A stretch of 64,000 nt of DNA from JAEWSN01 sp942493335 (GTDB lineage Bacteria > Bacillota > Clostridia > DSM-8532). Shown here in pieces: positions 57,874 to 64,000 of this stretch. The notes below the pieces were generated by a model. The model had not been told where the DNA came from. It was given only the letters and a program-made list of their open reading frames with translations, and ran no database searches. The stretch lies in NCBI GenBank assembly GCA_942493335.1, contig OW818693.1, positions 1,488,001 to 1,552,000 of the forward strand, read 5' to 3'. Positions within the stretch are counted from its first letter, which is position 1. Each line of letters begins with the position of its first letter. The translations under genes and the position numbers were made by a program.

Positions 57874-59643
57874 TCAATGCCTGCGGTCGTTTCCGCCGCG
57901 GTATCCGCCCCTGCCGGAAGAACGGTCTCCCCCGCGATTGCCGCTGCCATATCCGCGGTTTCCACCACGGGGACCATCTCCGCGAGGAGCATCCGCATAG
58001 GAGGAACGAGGCTCGCCTTCGGAACTTCCACGACCGCCTACTCGTCCGGATTCACCGCCGCGGCTGCGGGTGGGTTCGACCGTCACGCGCTGTCCGCGAA
58101 TCTGCGCGTTCCGCATGATCGAGATGATCTCACGGGCGCTCTCCACAGGAACTTCCACACAGCTTGTGCGGTCGTAGATGTCAATGGCGCCGATGGCCCT
58201 GCCACTGATGCCGGTTTCACCGGCAATGGCACCGACGAGGTCACGGGGCGTGATCCGGTCTTCCCTGCCCATGTTGATGATCAGACGGATCATGCCGTTC
58301 GCATCGGGTTCAGGAAGTTCGATGGCCGCTTCCTTGGCAGCTTCGGCCAGATTTGTGCCGGTCTGCATGGAAAGCAGGATCGCCGCGACGTCCAGGGCTG
58401 TGTACTCTTCGCCCATGATTTCTTCGACCGTACGGGTATATCTTTCAAATCCACCGGCTGCAAGGAGTTCACGAAGCTGTTCCTTCAACTTGACCAGCTT
58501 GGAACCTTCCACATCGTCCTGTGTCGGCATGCGGCCCATCGCGATCTTCACGTTTGCATACCGCATGATGTCGCGAAGCTCGTAGTAGTCGTTCCTGCCG
58601 GATACAAACGAGAAGGCGCGTCCGGAACGGCCGGCGCGGGCAGTGCGTCCGATACGGTGCACATAATACTCTTCATCCTGGGGGATGTCATAATTGAAGA
58701 CGATTTCGACATCATCAACGTCGATACCGCGGGCTGCCACATCGGTGGCCACCAACAGCTGGATGCGGCCGGCGCGGAACTTCTCCATGACGCGATCGCG
58801 AGCTGACTGCTTCAGGTCTCCGTGCAGTCCATCCGCCTGATACCCTTGCAGCTGCAGCGCGGAAACCAGATCATCGACCTTCTTCTTCGTGTTGCAGAAG
58901 ATAAGGGCCAGCTTGGGGTCATACAAGTCGACCAGACGGGTCAAGGCTTCGTTCTTCCGGGCGCCGGGCACTTCGAAATAAGTCTGCTCGATGCTCGGAA
59001 CGGTCATCTGCTGATGGACGGACTTGATCAACTCCGGATCCTTCTGGAACCGTTTCGTGATGGCATGAATTTCAGGAGACATGGTTGCGGAGAACAGAAC
59101 CGTCTGGCGTTCAGCCGGTGTATCCTGCAGAATCGTCTCGATATCCTCGCGGAAGCCCATGTTGAGCATTTCGTCCGCTTCATCGAGGATGACGGTGGAA
59201 AGCATGTCGACCTTGAGGGTTCCACGGCGCATATGATCCATGACGCGACCCGGTGTTCCGATGACGATATGCACACCCTGGCGCAGGCCGAGGATCTGCC
59301 TGTCGATCGACTGACCGCCGTAGATGGGCAGGATGCGGATGCCGCGTTTGTGCTTGCCGAACTTCTTCATCTCCTCACAGGCCTGCACGGCAAGTTCGCG
59401 CGTGGGGCACAGGATGAGGACCTGGAGGTGTTTTTCGTGGGGATCCACCTGTTCGATGGCGGGAATGCCAAAGGCCGCTGTCTTGCCGGTTCCCGTCTGG
59501 GACTGGCCAAGTACGTCCCTGCGCGCCATCAGAAGAGGGATGGCGGCAGTCTGGATGGGGGTGGCTTCTTCGAATCCTAGTTCCTCGATCGCTTTCAGCA
59601 CATCGCTTGAAAGGCCGAGCTCCGCAAAGGGCAATCGGTTCAT
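57874..59643 (-). CDS. deaD: DEAD-box RNA helicase (DeaD/CshA type)
   Basis: A 589-residue helicase. Q-motif region ATPIQTAAIPLL, Walker A SQTGTGKTA, PTRELAVQ, TPGRVMDHM, VILDEADEML, SAT, and HRIGRTARAGRSG follow in order. A dimerisation segment and a DbpA-type RNA-binding fold (about residues 445-535; MIRLIINMGREDRI; GAIDIYDRTSCVEV) come next, then a Gly/Arg-rich tail of about 55 residues. It should unwind rRNA or mRNA, probably in ribosome assembly or cold adaptation. The ribosome binding site before 59643 is moderate. Confidence 0.94.
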   Translation of the reverse strand: MNRLPFAELGLSSDVLKAIEELGFEEATPIQTAAIPLLMARRDVLGQSQTGTGKTAAFGIPAIEQVDPHEKHLQVLILCPTRELAVQACEEMKKFGKHKRGIRILPIYGGQSIDRQILGLRQGVHIVIGTPGRVMDHMRRGTLKVDMLSTVILDEADEMLNMGFREDIETILQDTPAERQTVLFSATMSPEIHAITKRFQKDPELIKSVHQQMTVPSIEQTYFEVPGARKNEALTRLVDLYDPKLALIFCNTKKKVDDLVSALQLQGYQADGLHGDLKQSARDRVMEKFRAGRIQLLVATDVAARGIDVDDVEIVFNYDIPQDEEYYVHRIGRTARAGRSGRAFSFVSGRNDYYELRDIMRYANVKIAMGRMPTQDDVEGSKLVKLKEQLRELLAAGGFERYTRTVEEIMGEEYTALDVAAILLSMQTGTNLAEAAKEAAIELPEPDANGMIRLIINMGREDRITPRDLVGAIAGETGISGRAIGAIDIYDRTSCVEVPVESAREIISIMRNAQIRGQRVTVEPTRSRGGESGRVGGRGSSEGEPRSSYADAPRGDGPRGGNRGYGSGNRGGDRSSGRGGYRGGNDRRH

Positions 59644-60103
59644 AATTTCACACTCTTTCCTTTTGGTGCCGGGAAAAAATACTTGTTCTATTTCAATAAA
59701 GAATGGCGAGTTTGGCCATCGATACTTGAAATTAGCAGAGCAAGTTGTTTCTTTCCAAGCCCTTTTGATTTTGCAGAACGGCTTTTGCCTAACCCAACCG
59801 TCTGTGCCATCCAAGGAAAACGCATGACCAAGTATGCGTCAATGTGGATCAGAACCATGGATTCGAAAGCAAAAAGTCCGGGCTTGCCGGATCTCCAGTC
59901 GCAGGTTTAAATATTACAGGACAGCCGCCGGGGTGTCAAGTAGAATCCCCGACGGCTGTTGCCTGTTTTTTCGTGCATTCTGACGGAATAAGCGTAAAAT
60001 CCTTGTGAATCCTGCCAGACAAAGGGGCACCCGTCACGTGCTCCAGCCAGATATCTGTCCGCAAACCCCTACAACCTGTAATATTCCAGGTTGCCAGTTC
60101 ACT
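59644..60103. other. 460-bp intergenic region, mostly unassigned
   Basis: The region upstream of deaD holds no convincing coding sequence. The only clear structure is the hairpin with T-run at 59916-59971 on the plus strand. The rest may be a long helicase leader or an unrecognised small RNA; I see no known RNA family. Confidence 0.5.
59916..59971 (+). terminator. Strong plus-strand terminator without an assigned gene
   Basis: ACAGG-CAGCCG-(C)CGGGG pairs with CCCCG-CGGCTG-CCTGT around a 13-base loop and is followed by TTTTTT on the plus strand. The minus side lacks a T-run. The adjacent genes are both minus-strand, so this may end an unrecognised plus-strand transcript, or it may act on the permease transcript from the other side. 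Confidence 0.7.
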
Positions 60104-61681
60104 TCAGCCAGCCGATTCGAGATTGTCGAACACGCCCAGCGAAAGGAAGAACAGGGAGACCGCAGCAACCATGCCCCAGCCACCAAATGCGAGAATCATG
60201 AGCAGGGTGCTTGGAAAAAGAATCCCCACGAAGATGACGGCCACAATACCGGGCACCAGGATCAGCAAGACAAAGAAAAGCTTCAGGAACATCATCAGGG
60301 CCTTGACATGAACACCGCCGAATATGCGCCTTGCCAGCACATCTCCGTATTGGAACACAGCCCCGAACATCGCGTAACTGAAAATGCAGGCAAGGACCAT
60401 GTACCATTCCGCCCTGAAAAGAACGCCTGCAATGATGAAAAGCAATGAACCATCCAGCATGTTCTTGAGGTGCTCGGCCAACGTGGCGAAAAACAGCTTT
60501 TCAGCCGTAGCGGCAGGGATCAGGAAGATATAAGGTTTGGATAGTTCCAAAGCCCATCGGCCTTGGACGGAAAAGAAAAACAGCATGTACACGCTGAAGG
60601 CAAGAATGGAAAACAAATTCACAAACCCATCTGCCCGAGCCTCTTCAGGCATGAACATCCGAAAGGCGATGCTCGCCGCCACGACAGTGACCGTAGTCCG
60701 ATCGATAAAAAGCAACCAGGATGTTTTCCGTATTTCCAGCATCATCTTTGAGAAGATGGCCAAGCCGCCTGTTCCGGAAAATCTCTGACGGATCCCCGTC
60801 TTCACCTTCATGTTGAACTGCAGGTTGCGGCCCTCCTTCTTCGCGGAATAGGCAGCCTCCGTATACTCGGTCGCTTCCAGGACTTCCTCGTAATAATCGA
60901 GGTTCATCCGGTAGATCCAGAGGGTGAACGCAGCCACACTTCCAACGGTCAGACCGAGCCCGATCCAGAAGGTTGGCGTAATGCCATCCACGGCTGCACC
61001 CAGAACCATCTTGATCCAGCCGACAAGCGGGATCCAGTCCACGATGTGGTTGTCCAGCAAGGCGATCAGAGCGGTTCCGAGGTTCCGTGTTTCGGAAAGC
61101 ATCAGGAGAAATCCGCCGACAGCGAGCACAGCGGCGCCATCGATCAGCCGTTTGCCCAGTTTCCTTCTTGCCATGGATTTGGAAGACCAGGAATACATCA
61201 GCATGGCGAATACGGGATAGGCGAACATGAACATCACGACCGACAGCATGATGATCAGCGGCCCGTAAGGGGTCATGACGAAGTTGTTCTTGAGATTTGG
61301 AATCTGGCAAAGGGCAATGGCCATCAACAGCAGGGTACCGCCGATCTGTTTCACGAATCCGTACACAAGAACCTGATTCGGACGGAAAGGCGCCTGAAAA
61401 AGGAAATTCACATCCGCCATGCGGAAGTAGGTGCTTCCCTTGTCAATGCCGAGCCGGAACGAGAAATAGATGATGACGGCAAAAATGCCTGTCGTAACGG
61501 CGCGGAACATTTCAGGCGAACCATGCCGGACCGAACCGGATGGCATGATAAAAGCGGCAACGATCATGAGAACGAGAAAGGCAGCTGCGAACAGATAGCC
61601 GATCAGCACGATCGGTTTCTTGAATATGCCCTTCACGGTATTGAACAGGGACTGCCGAAGCAGGTATACCAAGGGACTCAT
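60104..61681 (-). CDS. ABC exporter-type permease
   Basis: A 525-residue membrane protein with about a dozen hydrophobic segments in two groups around a cytoplasmic middle (about residues 255-315). It resembles the putative ABC exporter permeases of Bacillota (YthQ/DUF-type), with FRPNQVLVYGFVKQ in the first loop. The substrate is unknown. Its ATG overlaps the ATPase stop (ATGA), so the two form one transporter. Confidence 0.85.
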   Translation of the reverse strand: MSPLVYLLRQSLFNTVKGIFKKPIVLIGYLFAAAFLVLMIVAAFIMPSGSVRHGSPEMFRAVTTGIFAVIIYFSFRLGIDKGSTYFRMADVNFLFQAPFRPNQVLVYGFVKQIGGTLLLMAIALCQIPNLKNNFVMTPYGPLIIMLSVVMFMFAYPVFAMLMYSWSSKSMARRKLGKRLIDGAAVLAVGGFLLMLSETRNLGTALIALLDNHIVDWIPLVGWIKMVLGAAVDGITPTFWIGLGLTVGSVAAFTLWIYRMNLDYYEEVLEATEYTEAAYSAKKEGRNLQFNMKVKTGIRQRFSGTGGLAIFSKMMLEIRKTSWLLFIDRTTVTVVAASIAFRMFMPEEARADGFVNLFSILAFSVYMLFFFSVQGRWALELSKPYIFLIPAATAEKLFFATLAEHLKNMLDGSLLFIIAGVLFRAEWYMVLACIFSYAMFGAVFQYGDVLARRIFGGVHVKALMMFLKLFFVLLILVPGIVAVIFVGILFPSTLLMILAFGGWGMVAAVSLFFLSLGVFDNLESAG

Positions 61682-62436
61682 GCGGTTGCCTCCCCCTTGG
61701 TGGATTTCGGCTCCACGGATACCGCTTCCGTCAGCGGCTCAGCATCCGTCATACGGAAAAATACTTCTTCCAGATCTTCGCCGTTTTTCTCCATTTCCTC
61801 CCGCGTACGACTCAGGATGATCTCGCCATTGTTCATGATAAGCACTCTGTCCCAGATATCCGCAATGCTGTCAATCATGTGCGTGCTGACAAGAAGCGCA
61901 CACCCCGCATCCCGCAGTTCGCAAAGAATTGCCTTCAGTTCCTTGATGGCTTTCGGATCCAGTCCCACCATCGGCTCGTCGAACATGATCATGTCGGGCT
62001 GGATGATCAGCGCACAGCAGAGGCTAACCTTCTGCTGCATGCCTTTGGACAGTTCCTTGCCGACCTTGTCCTTCTTGTCGTCCAGATCAAATCGCGCAAG
62101 AAGCGATTCCGCACGTTCCTTCCAACCCTCTGCCAGGCGATAGGCCCGTGCGATGAATTCAAGATGCTCCCAAACTGTCAGGGCATCATACAGGGCGGGG
62201 GTTTCCGGAACATATCCGAATCGCCGTTTTGCTTCCAGGCTCTTGTTCGGGCAGCCTCCGATGCGGATTTCCCCGTCAAACTTCAGCAATCCCGCAATCG
62301 ATTTGATGGTAGTGCTTTTTCCCGCACCGTTCGGTCCAAGCAGCACCCCCACTTCCCCAGCATTGAGCGTGAAAGTCGCATTGCGCACAGCCAGGGTTTT
62401 TTCGTATTTCTTTGTCAGACTCTGTACCTGAAGCAT
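61678..62436 (-). CDS. ABC transporter ATP-binding protein
   Basis: A 252-residue ATPase with Walker A GPNGAGKST, Q-loop region YVPETPALY, signature LSKGMQQK (variant of LSGGQ), Walker B MIMFDEP and the switch histidine in STHMID. It drives the permease encoded immediately downstream. The start at 62436 has GAAGGAG. The C-terminal 25 residues are a charged tail. Confidence 0.94.
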   Translation of the reverse strand: MLQVQSLTKKYEKTLAVRNATFTLNAGEVGVLLGPNGAGKSTTIKSIAGLLKFDGEIRIGGCPNKSLEAKRRFGYVPETPALYDALTVWEHLEFIARAYRLAEGWKERAESLLARFDLDDKKDKVGKELSKGMQQKVSLCCALIIQPDMIMFDEPMVGLDPKAIKELKAILCELRDAGCALLVSTHMIDSIADIWDRVLIMNNGEIILSRTREEMEKNGEDLEEVFFRMTDAEPLTEAVSVEPKSTKGEATA

Positions 62437-62543
62437 ACATTACTCCTTCTCAACATGCCGGAAGCGCACATAACTCCGGCATGTGTTGTGTCAGCTCTGA
62501 TTCCCCATCGGTGCGACACGAACCGACAGGCGCGTTTCTCTAT

Positions 62544-62579
62544 AAAAACGACCGGTGCTGGCAACGCCAGCACCGGTCG
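62544..62579 (-). terminator. Terminator after the SEC-C gene
   Basis: A perfect 14-bp stem (CGACCGGTGCTGGC and its complement) with a three-base loop is followed by TTTTT on the minus strand. Confidence 0.94.
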
Positions 62580-62604
62580 CAGACGCACGTATCAGCTTAA
62601 TGCA

Positions 62605-63102
62605 TTACGCGGCGCCACAGCATTTCTTGTACTTCTTGCCGCTGCCGCACGGACATGGATCATTCCGGCCGACCTTTTCACTGGTGGCACGGGTATCCTG
62701 GTTGTATTTCATGCGAATATCCCTGCGGACATCCTCGGAGAGGATCTCATTCCACTCCGGCAGGCCATACAACCAGTTCGCCTTGGCCATCATCATATTG
62801 TAGAACAGCTTCTCCGGAACGAATTCCAGGCGGAGCGCCTTTGTCTCCTCCAGTTCCTCAAGCACGACTTCCTCGGAAAAGCTGGTGTTCGCGCCATCGA
62901 TGAACCCCGTAAAGGTGATGGGATCCATGCCGACTTCCTCAGCCAGCTCCACAAGGGTTCCTTCCAGGATGAACCGTTTTTCCGCCAGCAGTTTCTTGTA
63001 GACAACCGCCTCCTGCTCCAGATACTTGGAGAAGAAATCAGCATGCTCCTTCGATTCGTTCTGCTTCTCAAGTTGTTCCGACCACTGTTCGTAAAGGCTC
63101 AT
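62605..63102 (-). CDS. SEC-C metal-binding domain protein
   Basis: A 165-residue protein with a helical N-terminal region (about 1-135, acidic; DUF3196-like appearance not certain) and a C-terminal SEC-C zinc motif RNDPCPCGSGKKYKKCCG. The SEC-C motif is found at the end of SecA and in small proteins that bind SecB or ribosomes. The start at 63102 has AAAGGAAG. Followed by a strong terminator. Function beyond the zinc motif is not known. Confidence 0.85.
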   Translation of the reverse strand: MSLYEQWSEQLEKQNESKEHADFFSKYLEQEAVVYKKLLAEKRFILEGTLVELAEEVGMDPITFTGFIDGANTSFSEEVVLEELEETKALRLEFVPEKLFYNMMMAKANWLYGLPEWNEILSEDVRRDIRMKYNQDTRATSEKVGRNDPCPCGSGKKYKKCCGAA

Positions 63103-63194
63103 GTTCGTCTTCCTTTCTTGATACCGGAATTGGGGAAGAAAGTCTTCCCATTCCGTCATTTCCCACATTCTTCTTTTATGCAATCAACAGTACG

Positions 63195-63240
63195 CATTGC
63201 GTATGGGCAGGGATTCATGCGGATCGGGACTCACATGCGT
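63195..63240. repeat. Imperfect 17-bp duplication across the argS stop
   Basis: On the minus strand GAACGCATGTGAGTCCC, which contains the last codons and TGA of argS (63231-63233), is followed by a related GATCCGCATGAATCCC. Identity is partial. Confidence 0.55.
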
Positions 63241-64000
63241 TCCGGCGCATCGATCTTGATGAGATCCAGCACATTCCGGATGACAATGCGCGTACACTCG
63301 ACCAGGGTCAGTCGGGCCTGTTGCAGCGCCACAGCTTCCCCCTTCACACGGCATGCATTGTAGAAACTATGGAATTCAGCTGCGACATCCATGACATACC
63401 GCGTCAGGCGACTTGGTTCCAGTCCTTTTGCCGCGATGGCGACTTCTTCCGGATATTCCGCAAGCTTGCGCATCAGCGAGGCTTCTTCCGGTGCCGTCAG
63501 AAGCGACAGATCAACCTGATCCACCGGCAACAGCGTCACACCGTCTTCCTCGCGCAGTCTGCGGAGAATGTTGCTGATGCGGGCATGGGCGTACTGTACA
63601 TAAAACACGGGATTGTCATTGGACTGTTTCACAGCGAGATCCAGATCGAAATCAAGATGGCTTCCAGCTGTCTTCAGGTTGAAAATAAAGCGCGCGGCAT
63701 CCCGGCCGACTTCTTCCAAAAGATCTCCCAACGATATGGCCTTGCCCGTCCGCTTGGACATCCTGGCGATTTCACCGTTCCGGTACAGCCGGACCAGCTG
63801 GAACAGAACGATCTCAAGCTGCTCCTTTTTGACGCCGAATGGCGCCATGGCTGCATGCATACGTGCCACATGACCGTGATGGTCGGCGCCCCAAAGGTCG
63901 ATCGCCCAGTCGAACTTCCGCTTCTGCAGCTTGTTCCGATGGTATGCGATGTCAGCGGCCATGTAGGTGGGGAAGCCATTGGCGCGGACAAGAACCTCAT
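63231..64000 (-). CDS. argS: Arginyl-tRNA synthetase, C-terminal part (cut by window edge)
   Basis: The last about 256 residues of a class I ArgS; the gene enters from the right edge. VLVRANGFPTY...DIAYH, WGADHHGHVARM, the KMSKS-region RMSKRTGKAISLGDL and the anticodon-binding DALR domain (YVQYAHARISNILRR; TRYVMDVAAEFHSFYNACRV) are typical. The N-terminal HIGH region is outside the window. Confidence 0.95.
   Translation of the reverse strand, partial: EVLVRANGFPTYMAADIAYHRNKLQKRKFDWAIDLWGADHHGHVARMHAAMAPFGVKKEQLEIVLFQLVRLYRNGEIARMSKRTGKAISLGDLLEEVGRDAARFIFNLKTAGSHLDFDLDLAVKQSNDNPVFYVQYAHARISNILRRLREEDGVTLLPVDQVDLSLLTAPEEASLMRKLAEYPEEVAIAAKGLEPSRLTRYVMDVAAEFHSFYNACRVKGEAVALQQARLTLVECTRIVIRNVLDLIKIDAPERM

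Overview
The window looks like chromosome of a motile, folate-prototrophic member of the Bacillota, most likely Clostridia-like. The signs are: a sua5/ywlE-type phosphatase/rpiB/upp/comEB/wecA/wecB gene order, csrA-fliW beside flagellin, YvyF-type flagellar regulators, RecD2, ComF, an S-box (SAM-I) leader on metK, strong GGAGG ribosome binding sites, and GTG/TTG starts. Base composition is moderately GC-rich, so long open frames on the opposite strand are common and are not genes. Almost everything is on the minus strand; only a polysaccharide deacetylase, a sensor diguanylate cyclase, a lipid kinase and one doubtful small ORF are on plus.

Layout. 1-4967 (minus): tRNA threonylcarbamoylation, LMW phosphatase, rpiB, upp, dCMP deaminase, WecA/TagO and the start of UDP-GlcNAc 2-epimerase. 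5051-5848 (plus): NodB-type deacetylase. 5963-11907 (minus): a folate operon folE, pabAB (fused), pabC, an HD hydrolase, folP, folBK (fused). 12145-14124 (plus): sugar-binding-domain/GGDEF protein with a promoter back-to-back with that of folE. 14242-18283 (minus): flagellar chaperones and cap (flaG, fliD, fliS, fliT-like, YvyF paralogue). 18351-31295 (minus): a flagellin glycosylation island with a complete legionaminic acid pathway, a WbpG/HisH/HisF amidotransferase set and a Maf transferase. 31435-33351: a group II intron placed directly after the terminator of flagellin 1. 33399-43748: two flagellins, csrA, fliW, flgL, two flgK paralogues, flgN, flgM. 43856-48942: YvyF, comF, recD2, metK under a SAM riboswitch. 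49105-57314: radA, a tandem-GGDEF protein, cysE-cysS, a lipid kinase, a membrane GGDEF-CysQ fusion and tRNA-Arg(CCU). 57874-64000: DEAD-box helicase, an ABC transporter pair, a SEC-C protein and the C-terminal part of argS.

How the parts work together. FlgM, a sigma-28-type promoter, FliW-CsrA and CsrA-like hairpins in both flagellin leaders form a coherent late-flagellar control circuit. The glycosylation island would make CMP-legionaminic acid, probably with an amidino variant, for transfer to flagellin by Maf. Three GGDEF-domain proteins lie in the window.

The most unusual items are a FlgK paralogue with a von Willebrand A-like insertion, a six-helix membrane GGDEF protein fused to a CysQ phosphatase, a LegG-LegH fusion, and a repeated pattern of short tandem duplications placed across or beside stop codons.
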